A stretch of DNA of 64,000 nt from Flavihumibacter stibioxidans (lineage in GTDB: Bacteria > Bacteroidota > Bacteroidia > Chitinophagales > Chitinophagaceae): NCBI RefSeq assembly GCF_014332695.1, contig NZ_MBUA01000001.1:372001-436000 (forward strand), given 5' to 3'. Each line of letters begins with the position of its first letter. The first letter of the stretch is position 1. Under the pieces are notes generated by a model. The model had not been told where the DNA came from, ran no database searches, and saw only the letters and a program-made list of their open reading frames with translations. The position numbers were made by a program, and so were the translations under genes. This document shows, piece by piece, positions 9,302 through 18,671 of the stretch.

Positions 9302-9721
9302 ATGAAAAAAGCAATGTTTTTTACAACCGCACCTTTAGTCATTGTTGCAGCTATTGTTACAATCAGCAGCATGATGTTTTTTGCAAGTTGTTCCAAAGAC
9401 GGAAAGAAAGATGGCAATGAAAACGAAAATCACTGCCCGATAATTGCAGCAACTGCTGTGCCGCAGATAGTAAAAGATTCTTTTGCTGTCCGATATCCTT
9501 CATTAACAGTGGATACCTGGTTTCAAAAAGACAGTATAGGCTACTGTGCTTATTTTATTCAACCGGTAAACCAGAAAAAATTAGCTGAGTTTACAAAAAC
9601 AGGTTCCTTCATTATGGAAGAGATTGACCTTGACCTTGACGGAAATTTTGAAGATTCAACAGGCCATTCAAATCCCAAGGCTCCGGGTGTTTGCGAATGC
9701 GAAATACCAGAGGTAAAATAG
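9302..9721 (+). CDS. PepSY-like small lipoprotein
   Basis: About 139 residues from the ATG at 9302, chosen because it opens on the signal peptide (MKKAMFFTTAPLVI); the lipobox is FASC. After a Lys/Asp/Asn-rich linker the mature part reads VPQIVKDSFAVRYPSLTVDTWFQ, the same pattern (IKxAFxxxYPxxxxxxW) as the PepSY-like proteins at 16721 and 17251. Such domains are small periplasmic modules thought to bind or inhibit partners. It probably belongs to the sigma factor operon and is followed by a strong terminator. Confidence 0.6.
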   Translation: MKKAMFFTTAPLVIVAAIVTISSMMFFASCSKDGKKDGNENENHCPIIAATAVPQIVKDSFAVRYPSLTVDTWFQKDSIGYCAYFIQPVNQKKLAEFTKTGSFIMEEIDLDLDGNFEDSTGHSNPKAPGVCECEIPEVK

Positions 9722-9745
9722 TTTTTCATTTGCACTTTTAGGGTA

Positions 9746-9775
9746 AGCTCCCTGATTTTTTCAGGGAGCTGTTTT
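9746..9775 (+). terminator. Rho-independent terminator after the sigma factor operon
   Basis: Perfect 10-bp arms AGCTCCCTGA / TCAGGGAGCT around a 5-nt T loop, followed by TTTT. It ends the 7090-9721 transcription unit. Confidence 0.85.
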
Positions 9776-9807
9776 AAACCTTATTGGATTAACGAAAATA
9801 CCAGTAC

Positions 9808-10443
9808 ATGACGGACTCCAATTTAAAAATAATCGCCTCTGTAAAAAATGAAGTAACGGCGTTACTCTCCACAAAGCTTGACCCAAAATTTGTATTCCAC
9901 AACCTTACACATACCATGCAGGTTGCAGAAGCTGTTGAAGGTATTGCTACTTTCTATCAGTTTAGTGAGGAAGAAAAAGCTATTTTAATAATTGCTGCAT
10001 GGTTTCACGACACAGGTATTATTACCGGCCGTATAGAAGGGCATGAAGCAGAGAGCATCAGGATTGCCGAATCATTTCTCTCCAGGCATTCTATCCGTCA
10101 GCCGCTAATTGCTAAAGTGTCAGCCTGCATCCTTGCTACAAAAATGCCACAGCACCCATTAAGCGGAATGGATAAAGTGATATGCGATGCCGACCTCTTT
10201 CATTTAGGCTCAAATAATTTCAAAGAAAGAACAGAGTTGTTAAGGTTGGAACTTCAGGATTATTATAACACATCTGCTTCTGAGAAGGAATGGGACATGA
10301 ACAATATTGAATTCTTAAAATCCCATCATTATTTCACTGGCTTCGGCCAGCAAATGCTGGAACCTGTAAAGCAACAGTGGATTAAGAAAATTGAAAAACC
10401 AAAACGTCAAACTTATAACAGGCGAATGCAAATTGTGGTTTGA
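9808..10443 (+). CDS. HD-domain phosphohydrolase-like protein
   Basis: A 211-residue soluble protein. HD landmarks are HNLTHTMQV (first His), AAWFHDTGI (the HD pair), GHEAESIRIA and CDADLFHLG (distal Asp), so the metal site looks complete. HD proteins hydrolyse nucleotides or other phosphoesters. In Bacteroidota a similar HD module often precedes a membrane region in Pycsar-effector-like proteins; here the protein stops right after the HD part (MQIVV) with no membrane segment, so it is either stand-alone or shortened. The substrate is unknown. Confidence 0.7.
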   Translation: MTDSNLKIIASVKNEVTALLSTKLDPKFVFHNLTHTMQVAEAVEGIATFYQFSEEEKAILIIAAWFHDTGIITGRIEGHEAESIRIAESFLSRHSIRQPLIAKVSACILATKMPQHPLSGMDKVICDADLFHLGSNNFKERTELLRLELQDYYNTSASEKEWDMNNIEFLKSHHYFTGFGQQMLEPVKQQWIKKIEKPKRQTYNRRMQIVV

Positions 10444-10509
10444 TAATGAACACAGGTCTTTGGTGTTTTCAAAACTGCTTTCTGAAAATAATTTTAAACC
10501 GGATAAAGG

Positions 10510-12792
10510 ATGAAGAATATTTCATTGCTGTTTTTGCTGGCCCTCAGCCTGCATAGCACTGCTCAAAAAATTACCATTAGCGGTTATGTAAAAGATGCTG
10601 CTTCCAAAGAGGCACTAATCGGCGCTTCTGTGGTGAATGTAAATACTAAAAGTGGCACCAGCACCAATCAATACGGCTTCTTTTCCCTCACTGCCAATGT
10701 AACTGACACCATAGAATTGCTGATTAGTTACCAGGGTTATAAAATCAATGCAAAAAAAATTACAGCAAAAGAAAATGTACAGCTTGATGTGCTACTGGAA
10801 AACAGTGCAGGCAGTTTAGGAGAAGTGGTTGTAAGTTCTTCAAGAAATAACCGAAACGTACAGAAAGCACAGATGGGAGTTATTGATGTGCCTATTAAAG
10901 CGATAAAGAATTTTCCGGTGTTGATGGGTGAAAGGGATGTGATGAAAATTATCCAGTTGCTGCCCGGTGTACAGGCTGGCCAGGAAGGTACGGCCGGCTT
11001 CTATGTACGGGGCGGCAATCTGGACCAAAACCTGGTGCAGTTAGATGAAGCAACGGTTTATAATCCCAATCACCTCTTTGGCCTCTTCAGCACATTCAAT
11101 GTAAATTCTATTAACCATGTACAATTAATTAAAGGCGGTTTTCCTGCTGAATATGGCGGCAGATTGAGTTCAATACTCAACATCACTATGAAGGAAGGAA
11201 ATAAAACAAAGTACCAGACAGAAGGCGGTATCGGATTACTAAGCACCAATCTTACATTTCAGGGGCCCATTCAAAAGAACAAATCATCGTTTATTGTTAG
11301 TGCAAGAAAAAGCTACATTAATTTATTGCTGAAACCAGCCACATCTAAAAGTACCAACTATTCCTTTTATGATTTTAATGCCAAGATGAATTATGAGTTG
11401 GGAAAGAAAGACCATATTTTCCTAAGTTTTTTTAAGGGTAACGACAATGCAGGATACACTGGTGCCAACAGTTTAAATTATAAAACAGATTTTGGAAACA
11501 CCACAGGTACATTCAGGTGGAACCATATTTTCGGGAATAAAATATTTTCCAATACCTCACTTATTTACAATGATTATCATTTAGGGTTGGGTACTACTCA
11601 AAACAATTACTACGAAGTGCTTTATACCGGTATAAAAGACCTGAGTGCTAAAACAGATTTTACATTTTCCCCCAATAATAAGCATAAAATAAAGGCAGGG
11701 TTCGCTTATACCTATCACACACTCTATCCTTCGGCGGTGTCTTCCAAAGTTCCCCGCCGGGGCAACCAGATAACTATTAATAAGGACAGTATCACAAAAA
11801 GATTATCCAGTGAACTGGCTTTTTATCTGAATGACGAGTATGATATTTCAAAAACCTTGTCAATAAATTACGGCGTTCGTATTCCTTACTTCAATGGCGG
11901 CGGCGCTTCGTATGCAGGCATAGAACCCAGGATTACAACAAAAGTTTCTCTTAATTCTACTACCTCAATAAAAGCATCGTGGACGTTGATGAACCAATTT
12001 CTTCATGCAGTACCAAGCAGTACAGCATCATTGCCTACGGATACATGGTTAAGCAGCAGCAGCCTTATTAAGCCACAAAAAAGTTCGCAGGTAGCTGTTG
12101 GATTATTTAAAAACTTTAGTGATAACGGCATTGAGGCAAGTGTAGAAGCTTACTACAAAACAATGGATAACCAGGTGCTTTTTAAAGAAGGCTCTCAGAT
12201 TGTGTTAAGCACCAACCTCGACAGTATCCTCACTTTTGGTAAAGGCAAATCTTACGGCATTGAATTATTTGTAAAGAAGAATGTGGGAAGGTTGACAGGA
12301 TGGGTAAGCTACACACTGAGCAAAACAACGCAACAGTTTCCCGAGCTAAACCGTGGTGCAATGTTTCCTGCATCATTCGACAGAAGACACAATTTATCAA
12401 TTGCAGGAAGTTATGAACTTAACAAACACTGGACGGTATCAGCAGATTTTGTTTTCTATACAGGCCGGGCATTTACTTTACCGGCGGGCCGGGTAACCGT
12501 TCCTGTAAATGGTTCATTGTATGATGGAGTTTACTATGATTTCACCAGCCGTAATAATGCAAGGCTCAGGAGCTATCACCGGCTTGATGTAAGTTTCTCC
12601 AATAAACAAACAGTAAAATTCTGGGGTAAAAAATATGAACGAGAATGGGTATTTGGTGCTTATAACCTATACAGCCGTCTCAATCCCTACTTTGTATATC
12701 TCACCACCAATGCAGATACCAAACAGCCCGAAGCAAGACAGGTATCATTACTCCCGTTTATTCCCAGTGTAAGTTTCAATTTCAAATTTTAA
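10510..12792 (+). CDS. TonB-dependent receptor with carboxypeptidase-regulatory domain
   Basis: A 760-residue outer-membrane receptor. After the signal peptide (to about residue 18) come a carboxypeptidase-regulatory sandwich (ISGYVKDAASKEALIGASV), a plug domain (VMKIIQLLPGVQAGQEGTAGFYVRGG) and a C-terminal barrel ending SVSFNFKF. It imports a large ligand using TonB energy. The next gene, 10 bp later, is a DUF4249 lipoprotein, a common receptor partner in this phylum, here in place of SusD. The ligand is unknown. Confidence 0.9.
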   Translation: MKNISLLFLLALSLHSTAQKITISGYVKDAASKEALIGASVVNVNTKSGTSTNQYGFFSLTANVTDTIELLISYQGYKINAKKITAKENVQLDVLLENSAGSLGEVVVSSSRNNRNVQKAQMGVIDVPIKAIKNFPVLMGERDVMKIIQLLPGVQAGQEGTAGFYVRGGNLDQNLVQLDEATVYNPNHLFGLFSTFNVNSINHVQLIKGGFPAEYGGRLSSILNITMKEGNKTKYQTEGGIGLLSTNLTFQGPIQKNKSSFIVSARKSYINLLLKPATSKSTNYSFYDFNAKMNYELGKKDHIFLSFFKGNDNAGYTGANSLNYKTDFGNTTGTFRWNHIFGNKIFSNTSLIYNDYHLGLGTTQNNYYEVLYTGIKDLSAKTDFTFSPNNKHKIKAGFAYTYHTLYPSAVSSKVPRRGNQITINKDSITKRLSSELAFYLNDEYDISKTLSINYGVRIPYFNGGGASYAGIEPRITTKVSLNSTTSIKASWTLMNQFLHAVPSSTASLPTDTWLSSSSLIKPQKSSQVAVGLFKNFSDNGIEASVEAYYKTMDNQVLFKEGSQIVLSTNLDSILTFGKGKSYGIELFVKKNVGRLTGWVSYTLSKTTQQFPELNRGAMFPASFDRRHNLSIAGSYELNKHWTVSADFVFYTGRAFTLPAGRVTVPVNGSLYDGVYYDFTSRNNARLRSYHRLDVSFSNKQTVKFWGKKYEREWVFGAYNLYSRLNPYFVYLTTNADTKQPEARQVSLLPFIPSVSFNFKF

Positions 12793-12802
12793 CAACAGCA
12801 GC

Positions 12803-13708
12803 ATGAAGAAAGTATTTATTTATACAATCATTGTTTTGTCCGCAGGTTTCATTTTTTTATCCTGCGAAAAAACAATTACAATAACTCCGCCGCCTTACAC
12901 AGGTAAGGTAAGCATTCAAAGTATGCTGGAGCCAGACAGTGTTGCAATCGTTTATTTCAACCGTACCGTTCCTTACTTTGATAAGAAAGTAAGCTTTGCT
13001 GATTTGGTAGTTCGCAATGCTGTGGTAAAAATCAGTGATGGCTCAAATACAGACATATTGAAACTTGACAGTGCTTACGACAAACTATACTGTCAATACA
13101 ATTACTATTATAAGGGCAACACAACTGTGCAATTAAATAAAATTTATACATTAACAATCAGCAGCGGAACAGATACTTACACTGCTACTGCTTCCACAGC
13201 AAACCTTTCAAAAGCCACAATAGACAGCACTTCATTTACCCCAGTATTTAAAGATTTATATGGAGAGCATGAAGGGGTGATTGTATATTTTAAAGACATC
13301 CCTTCTCAAACTGATTATTACAGGTATGAAATGGAACGGTATGTTGACACCAGCACCCAATTGGCAAGCCAGAAAATTGCCAGTGCCTGCCTGGGCCGGG
13401 ATAGTGTGAAAGTACATGAATTAGGCCGCTCAGTATATAATGATGCAGGCCAGAACGGTCAGCAATTTAAGGTGGTAATTGAGCCAGCTTATTCTCATAA
13501 GCCGGGTACAAAGGGTTGGGTGTACATCCAAACAATTGATAAAAATGCTTTTGATTTTTTTGACCAGTTGGATAAACAAAAACTGGCGCAGTTTAATCCA
13601 TTTGTAGAGCCGGTGTTTTTGAGAGACGGTCAGTTCGGAAGTAAGGCAATCGGTTATTTTTCTGCGATGGTAAAAAGCAATCCTGTTGTTTATATATATC
13701 CTGAATAA
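12803..13708 (+). CDS. DUF4249 lipoprotein, receptor partner
   Basis: A 301-residue lipoprotein (signal peptide ending FLSC, Cys21). The conserved opening GKVSIQSMLEPDSVAIVYFNRTVP and the beta-rich body match DUF4249. These lipoproteins usually accompany TonB-dependent receptors and are assumed to be surface ligand-binding or capping subunits. It lies 10 bp after the receptor. Function inferred from pairing. Confidence 0.8.
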   Translation: MKKVFIYTIIVLSAGFIFLSCEKTITITPPPYTGKVSIQSMLEPDSVAIVYFNRTVPYFDKKVSFADLVVRNAVVKISDGSNTDILKLDSAYDKLYCQYNYYYKGNTTVQLNKIYTLTISSGTDTYTATASTANLSKATIDSTSFTPVFKDLYGEHEGVIVYFKDIPSQTDYYRYEMERYVDTSTQLASQKIASACLGRDSVKVHELGRSVYNDAGQNGQQFKVVIEPAYSHKPGTKGWVYIQTIDKNAFDFFDQLDKQKLAQFNPFVEPVFLRDGQFGSKAIGYFSAMVKSNPVVYIYPE

Positions 13709-13721
13709 TAAAACACCGAAT

Positions 13722-14534
13722 ATGCAAAAGTTATTTACAATAATGCTGTTTACACTTATTAATTCAGCATTGTTAAATGCACAGGTTTCTGACAGCACCC
13801 ACCTGAACAATGCACAGGCCCCGGCAAAACCTTTTGAATCATTCAAAACAAGTATGACCGAAATGAATGAAAAGGGTAAGAGAATTAAGTCGTTGCTGAT
13901 ACCAGCCGGGTTAATTACCTATGGATTTGTTGCACTGGAAAATGATGGATTGAAAAATTTTGACAACAGTATCAAAGAAGAAATATGGACAGAAAAACCT
14001 CACAAACCCATTACGATAGATAATTACCTGCAGTATGCACCCGCAGCGGCTGTATATGGCTTGAATGCGATGGGTATAAAAGGTAAAAACAATTTCCGGG
14101 ACAGAACAATGATTTATCTTTTGTCCAATGCCATGATGGGTATTACGGTGCAATCTTTAAAAGCCATAACAAGGGTGCAACGGCCTGACGGCTTTGGCAC
14201 CAATGCATTTCCTTCAGGCCACACGGCAACGGCATTTGTGGCGGCTGAATTTCTTCACCAGGAGTACAAAGATGTGTCGCCCTGGTATGGAATTGCTGGT
14301 TACGCCATGGCTACTACCACCGCCTACCTGCGAATGTATAACAACCGGCATTGGTTCCGGGATTTGGCACCCGGTGCAGGCATTGGCATCATCTCTACCA
14401 AGCTGGCCTATTGGATTTATCCTTCCATTAAGCGGACTTTTTTTAAAGACAAGCCAATGAACACAATGGTGATGCCTTACTATCAGAATAAAACTGTTGG
14501 CTTTTCACTTGTTCATTCTTTTGCAGGAAAATAA
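13722..14534 (+). CDS. PAP2-family phosphatase (paralogue of the gene at 17840)
   Basis: About 270 residues from the ATG at 13722, which starts a signal-like sequence (MQKLFTIMLFTLINSALLNA); an upstream in-frame ATG at 13686 overlaps the DUF4249 gene and is less likely. PAP2 motifs are RVQRPDG, FPSGHTATAF and NNRHWFRDLAPG. These enzymes dephosphorylate lipid phosphates such as undecaprenyl-PP or lipid A. The third motif is slightly unusual (HWFRDL where DV is common). Near-identical wording around the motifs shows it is a duplicate of the gene at 17840. Confidence 0.88.
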   Translation: MQKLFTIMLFTLINSALLNAQVSDSTHLNNAQAPAKPFESFKTSMTEMNEKGKRIKSLLIPAGLITYGFVALENDGLKNFDNSIKEEIWTEKPHKPITIDNYLQYAPAAAVYGLNAMGIKGKNNFRDRTMIYLLSNAMMGITVQSLKAITRVQRPDGFGTNAFPSGHTATAFVAAEFLHQEYKDVSPWYGIAGYAMATTTAYLRMYNNRHWFRDLAPGAGIGIISTKLAYWIYPSIKRTFFKDKPMNTMVMPYYQNKTVGFSLVHSFAGK

Positions 14535-14555
14535 TCATAACCCTCTTTTAAATTA

Positions 14556-15467
14556 ATGAAGCAAACAGTCATTTTATTTTTATTTCTGATAGCATGTAGT
14601 ACATCTTCACTTTCTCAGCACCGTATTCAGCGAAATCAAATTAATGATACAGTTCAGTATTTCTACAAATCTGATACACTCACTTTTTCAAAACCAAATT
14701 TGTTCAGGAACCTTGCTAAAGTTCCTGCTGATTTATGGTATATAACAAAGTCGCCAATACAAAAACGAAACTGGATTGGCCTTACTGCGGTTGCAGCCAG
14801 CACTGCCATATTTATAGCAAAAGACCAGGAGATAATTAATTGGGTAAAGAACAGAAGTAATGATATAGGATTGAACCCACAGACCGATTATAACATCTTG
14901 CTGAAATTCGGTACAACAAAAATTATTAAAATACCCAAAAACCTGAATACTGCATTGTACCAGATTGGGGAAGGCGGTACAAGCATGATGCTTGCCGGTG
15001 GCTTATGGATTTATGGAAAAATAAGAAAGGACTGGCGGGCAATTAATACAGCAACAGATTTGGCGGAGACATTTATTACGATGGGAGTAACCACTCAAAT
15101 TATAAAACGCATCACTGGAAGGGAAAGCCCTTTTATGGCTACACAGAGTGGAGGACGATGGCAACCGTTTCCATCTTTTGGTGACTATCAAAAAAACACC
15201 AGTGCTTACGATGCCTTCCCATCGGGGCATCTGTCCACCATGATGGCTACTGTTACTGTGCTGTCTTATAACTATCCCGAAAAGAAATGGATAAAACCTG
15301 CTGGATATACATTAATAGGATTATCAGCATTTGCAATGATGAATACAGAAGTGCATTGGGCTGGCGACTATCCGCTGGCTATTGCAATTGGATATCTGTC
15401 GGGCAAGGTAACCACCTGGTGGCACAGAACTAAAGCAAAACAAATCAGAAAAGCAATTCCACTATAA
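14556..15467 (+). CDS. PAP2-family phosphatase
   Basis: A 303-residue exported protein; the N-terminus (LFLFLIACSTSS) may be a lipoprotein signal. Motifs are KRITGRESP, FPSGHLSTMMA and HWAGDYPLAIAIGY, completing the PAP2 active site. It belongs to a different subgroup from the 13722/17840 pair, with longer spacing between motif 1 and PSGH. It lies 21 bp after the first PAP2 and abuts the next gene, so the three envelope enzymes probably share a transcript. Confidence 0.85.
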   Translation: MKQTVILFLFLIACSTSSLSQHRIQRNQINDTVQYFYKSDTLTFSKPNLFRNLAKVPADLWYITKSPIQKRNWIGLTAVAASTAIFIAKDQEIINWVKNRSNDIGLNPQTDYNILLKFGTTKIIKIPKNLNTALYQIGEGGTSMMLAGGLWIYGKIRKDWRAINTATDLAETFITMGVTTQIIKRITGRESPFMATQSGGRWQPFPSFGDYQKNTSAYDAFPSGHLSTMMATVTVLSYNYPEKKWIKPAGYTLIGLSAFAMMNTEVHWAGDYPLAIAIGYLSGKVTTWWHRTKAKQIRKAIPL

Positions 15468-15468
15468 A

Positions 15469-16611
15469 ATGAACCGGCACTTTACCATACTAACTTTCTG
15501 TTTTTTACTGGCAGTATGCTGCTCCTGTAAAATAATAAAACCGGTGTATTACAATTTGCCCGATGAAAAGGATGCAAAACGTTTCCCTTACCGCACCGTA
15601 TTACAGGGGCCATATTCTTCCATATTCAATTTTAAAAAAACAAACGATACACCCGATGTGGTAAAGCATATCCGTATCGAAAACAAATCACTTAACGCAA
15701 CAGGTGTTACCTTAAATCAATTTGTAAAACTGCATAAAACAATTTCTTTTGCTGTTATAAGAAACGACAGTTTATTGTTCGAGTACTATGCTGGCAATTA
15801 TTCAGCAACCAAAAATGTTACCAGTTTTTCCATTGCAAAAGCATATATCACCATGCTTGTTGGTATTGCAATTAAAGAAGGTTATATAAAAACTGTAAAT
15901 GACCCAATAACTGATTATATAACTGAATGGAAAGACAAGCCCGGTTATAATTTAATCACCATAAAAGATTTGCTTCGGCACACATCAGGATTAAAATTTA
16001 CGGAGAGTGTATTTAATCCTGAATCAGACCAGTTACAGTTTTATTATGGCACCACACTTAGAAAAAATATTCTGGCATCAGCCATCAGGGAGCCGCCGGG
16101 TTTACATTTCGATTATCAAAGTGAAAATCCATCCTTGCTGGCATTAATACTTGAAAGAACAACTGGCAAAACAGTCAGCAATTACCTGCAACAAAAAATA
16201 TGGAATCAAATTGGCACGGAAGCCCCTGCATTATGGAGTACAGACAGGAATGACAGTGCCGCCATTGAAAAAGCATTTTGCTGCCTGAATGCCCGGACAC
16301 TTGATTTTGCAAAATTTGCAAGGTTACTTTTAAATAAAGGGAACTGGAACGGAAAGCAGATAATTCCTCAACAATGGATTGAGGAAAGCATCAACCGCAA
16401 TACTGAACAGGGGGGCAAAATTTCTTATGGTTATAACATGGGCATCGGGCCTGTGGCCTATAACAGTTTTTATCCAATTGGTTTGTATGGGCAGTTATTG
16501 TACATCTACCCGGCAAAGAATATTATTATTGTGCGGTTTGGAAATGCAGATATTAATTACAACCCAAATTACTGGAAAGAAATGATGCTTCAGTTGATAG
16601 ACCAGTTGTGA
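15469..16611 (+). CDS. Beta-lactamase-fold serine hydrolase lipoprotein
   Basis: A 380-residue lipoprotein (signal peptide with CCSC). The beta-lactamase/class C fold is shown by SFSIAKAY (the SxxK nucleophile, about residue 123), LLRHTSGL, and a candidate Tyr in FDYQSENPSLLALILE (YxxN-like). Such proteins act as esterases, DD-peptidases or amidases. It starts 1 bp after the PAP2 stop. Substrate unknown. Confidence 0.82.
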   Translation: MNRHFTILTFCFLLAVCCSCKIIKPVYYNLPDEKDAKRFPYRTVLQGPYSSIFNFKKTNDTPDVVKHIRIENKSLNATGVTLNQFVKLHKTISFAVIRNDSLLFEYYAGNYSATKNVTSFSIAKAYITMLVGIAIKEGYIKTVNDPITDYITEWKDKPGYNLITIKDLLRHTSGLKFTESVFNPESDQLQFYYGTTLRKNILASAIREPPGLHFDYQSENPSLLALILERTTGKTVSNYLQQKIWNQIGTEAPALWSTDRNDSAAIEKAFCCLNARTLDFAKFARLLLNKGNWNGKQIIPQQWIEESINRNTEQGGKISYGYNMGIGPVAYNSFYPIGLYGQLLYIYPAKNIIIVRFGNADINYNPNYWKEMMLQLIDQL

Positions 16612-16661
16612 GAATATGATTGCATTGCTTTTGATTTTATTTAACATCAATGCTTTTAAAA

Positions 16662-16677
16662 TTCAGTATTTGTACAG
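16662..16677 (+). promoter_or_regulatory. 11-bp-spaced direct repeat operator (TTCAG/TACAG)
   Basis: TTCAG at 16662 and TACAG at 16673, starts 11 bp apart, 44 bp upstream of the PepSY-like gene at 16721. One of six copies in the window. Confidence 0.6.
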
Positions 16678-16720
16678 TATGCAGGTATAGTTTTATTCTA
16701 TCAAATTAAATCACAAGGTT

Positions 16721-17152
16721 ATGAAACAATTATTAGCAGTTGGCCTTTTGTATTTTAGTTTAGCTGCGGTGCAGGCGCAAAAAATAACGGATTCAGGAGT
16801 GCCGGTAGTCATCAAAGAAGCGTTTGCAAAAATGTATCCCGGCATTAAAAAGGCATCCTGGAACAAAGTGGATACACTTTATATAGCCAGTTTCTCCGAC
16901 GGTAATTACAAAGGGGCGGTATCATTTAACAATGATGGAAAATGGTCAGAAAGGGAAACAGTCATTTCTGTAGCATCTGTGCCTGCAGGTATAAATAGCT
17001 ACGTAGAGAAAAATTATAAAAATGAAAAAATAACCGGTGCAGTAAAAATCAGAAAGTCTTCCGGAGAAATCAGGTATAGAGTTGCTGTTGGAAACAAACA
17101 AATCCTGTTTACAAAAGAGGGCAACTTCATAAAAGTCAGCCAACCAATTTGA
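16721..17152 (+). CDS. PepSY-like exported protein
   Basis: A 143-residue protein with signal peptide (MKQLLAVGLLYFSLAAVQA). It holds two short repeats of the PepSY-like type: VPVVIKEAFAKMYPGIKKASWNKV and then VPAGINSYVEKNYKNEKITGAVKI. These small periplasmic domains are thought to bind or inhibit partners; no catalytic residues are evident. It is followed 98 bp later by a paralogue, and both promoters carry the 11-bp-spaced repeat. Confidence 0.75.
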   Translation: MKQLLAVGLLYFSLAAVQAQKITDSGVPVVIKEAFAKMYPGIKKASWNKVDTLYIASFSDGNYKGAVSFNNDGKWSERETVISVASVPAGINSYVEKNYKNEKITGAVKIRKSSGEIRYRVAVGNKQILFTKEGNFIKVSQPI

Positions 17153-17184
17153 GGAAACGTTAAAATCCTTATTCTGTTAAAATC

Positions 17185-17200
17185 TACAGTGTTTCTACAG
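17185..17200 (+). promoter_or_regulatory. 11-bp-spaced direct repeat operator (TACAG/TACAG)
   Basis: TACAG at 17185 and 17196, starts 11 bp apart, 51 bp upstream of the PepSY-like gene at 17251. Confidence 0.6.
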
Positions 17201-17250
17201 AATTGAAATAAAGCTTTACAATTATATTTTAAAAATTAAAAACAAACAAA

Positions 17251-17694
17251 ATGAAAAAGTATCTTATGCTGATGGTTGCAGCAGCTTCTATTACAACCGC
17301 CACTTTTGCACAAAATCATGAAAAAAATGAAAAGAAAGAACATGCAAATGTTCCTGCCGCAGTAAAGCAGGCATTTGAAAAGCAATATCCCGGCACAAAA
17401 GCCAAGTGGGATAACGAAGACGGTAAGTACGAAGCTGGCTTCAAACACAACGGGCATGAAATGAGTGTGCTGTACAATGCTAACGGCACGGTGGACGAAA
17501 CCGAAATGGAGATACCTGTTACCCAATTACCAGCAGCGGCCACCAGCTATGTAACACAGCATAAAATGGGTAAAATAAGTGAAGCTGCAAAAATCACAAA
17601 GGCAAACGGCGAGGTGAATTACGAAGCCGAAGTAAAAGGTAAAGATGTGATTTTTGATGCCGCCGGTAAATTCTTAAAAGAAGTAAAAGACTAA
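17251..17694 (+). CDS. PepSY-like exported protein
   Basis: A 147-residue protein with signal peptide (to about residue 20, TFAQ), then a Lys/Glu/His stretch and two PepSY-like units: VPAAVKQAFEKQYPGTKAKWDNE and LPAAATSYVTQHKMGKISEAAKI. Paralogue of the gene at 16721. The high charge suggests a soluble periplasmic protein. It is followed by a terminator-like hairpin, so it appears monocistronic. Confidence 0.75.
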   Translation: MKKYLMLMVAAASITTATFAQNHEKNEKKEHANVPAAVKQAFEKQYPGTKAKWDNEDGKYEAGFKHNGHEMSVLYNANGTVDETEMEIPVTQLPAAATSYVTQHKMGKISEAAKITKANGEVNYEAEVKGKDVIFDAAGKFLKEVKD

Positions 17695-17741
17695 TTTTTC
17701 ATGGTTAGGTTTTTCATATACTAAGGTTAAGGGTCAATGGC

Positions 17742-17771
17742 AAAGGGGTGTAGCAATACATCCCTTTTTAT
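17742..17771 (+). terminator. Probable rho-independent terminator
   Basis: Arms AAGGGGTGTA / TACATCCCTT (9 of 10 paired, 4-nt loop) followed by a T-rich tract, 48 bp after the PepSY-like gene. Confidence 0.6.
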
Positions 17772-17789
17772 TTACCTTCTTAGTTCTCA

Positions 17790-17805
17790 TTCAGTTTTTG
17801 TTCAG
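17790..17805 (+). promoter_or_regulatory. 11-bp-spaced direct repeat operator (TTCAG/TTCAG)
   Basis: TTCAG at 17790 and 17801, starts 11 bp apart, followed by AATTCAACTATACGTTTAC, a likely promoter core, upstream of the PAP2 gene at 17840. Confidence 0.65.
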
Positions 17806-17839
17806 AATTCAACTATACGTTTACATTAATTCAATCATC

Positions 17840-18646
17840 ATGCAACACTCTAAATCAACCACTGTTTTTCTAATGTCGCTATTCATATTGGCAGCAAATG
17901 CCAATGCACAAGTTACTGATTCTACTGCAAGCAATTTATTTGTAAAGGATTCAACACGGCGAAACCTTTCCTGGCGGCTGCCACCTCACAAAAAATCATT
18001 CAACGCAAAGTCTTACATCATACCCGGCTTAATGGTAGCTTATGGTATTACAGCCATTGAAAATGACGGACTGCAAAGATTAAACGGAGAATTTAAAGAC
18101 GAGATGTATGCCGAACATCCGCACAAACAAATTCATATAGACAACTATCTGCAATTTGTACCGGCAGCAATGGTTTTTGGTTTGGATGCTTTTGGCATCA
18201 AGGCAAAGCATAATCTGAGAGACAGAACCATGCTTTTTTTAATGTCGAACATTATAACGAATGGAACAGTCTATTCAATGAAATCAATATCGCACCAATT
18301 GCGGCCCGATGGTTCCAAATATAATTCTTTCCCATCTGGCCATACCGCAGAAGCCTTTGCCAATGCCGAATTTTTACGACAGGAATACAAGGATGTTTCA
18401 CCGTGGTATGGCGTAGCAGGCTATGCAATGGCGGCTACCACCGGCTATTTAAGAATGTATAACAACAAGCACTGGCTGAGTGATGTGGTAGCTGGCGCCG
18501 GTGTTGGTATAATTTCTACTAAACTGGCTTATTGGCTCTATCCGAAAATTCAGCACAAACTTTTTAAAGATAAACCAATGAATACAATGGTAATGCCTTC
18601 CTATCAGAATGGCAGCATTGGATTGGGTATGGTTCACCGGTTTTAA
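17840..18646 (+). CDS. PAP2-family phosphatase (paralogue of the gene at 13722)
   Basis: About 268 residues from the ATG at 17840; the longer frame from 17798 would run through the operator and promoter, so it is rejected. Signal peptide to about ANANA. PAP2 motifs are QLRPDG, FPSGHTAEAF and NNKHWLSDVVAG, with the canonical DV. It likely acts on periplasmic lipid phosphates (lipid A or undecaprenyl). It leads a run of ion and stress genes to 26.7 kb and carries the repeat operator directly upstream. Confidence 0.88.
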   Translation: MQHSKSTTVFLMSLFILAANANAQVTDSTASNLFVKDSTRRNLSWRLPPHKKSFNAKSYIIPGLMVAYGITAIENDGLQRLNGEFKDEMYAEHPHKQIHIDNYLQFVPAAMVFGLDAFGIKAKHNLRDRTMLFLMSNIITNGTVYSMKSISHQLRPDGSKYNSFPSGHTAEAFANAEFLRQEYKDVSPWYGVAGYAMAATTGYLRMYNNKHWLSDVVAGAGVGIISTKLAYWLYPKIQHKLFKDKPMNTMVMPSYQNGSIGLGMVHRF

Positions 18647-18671
18647 ATATAACAGCATTTTATTTTAGAAT

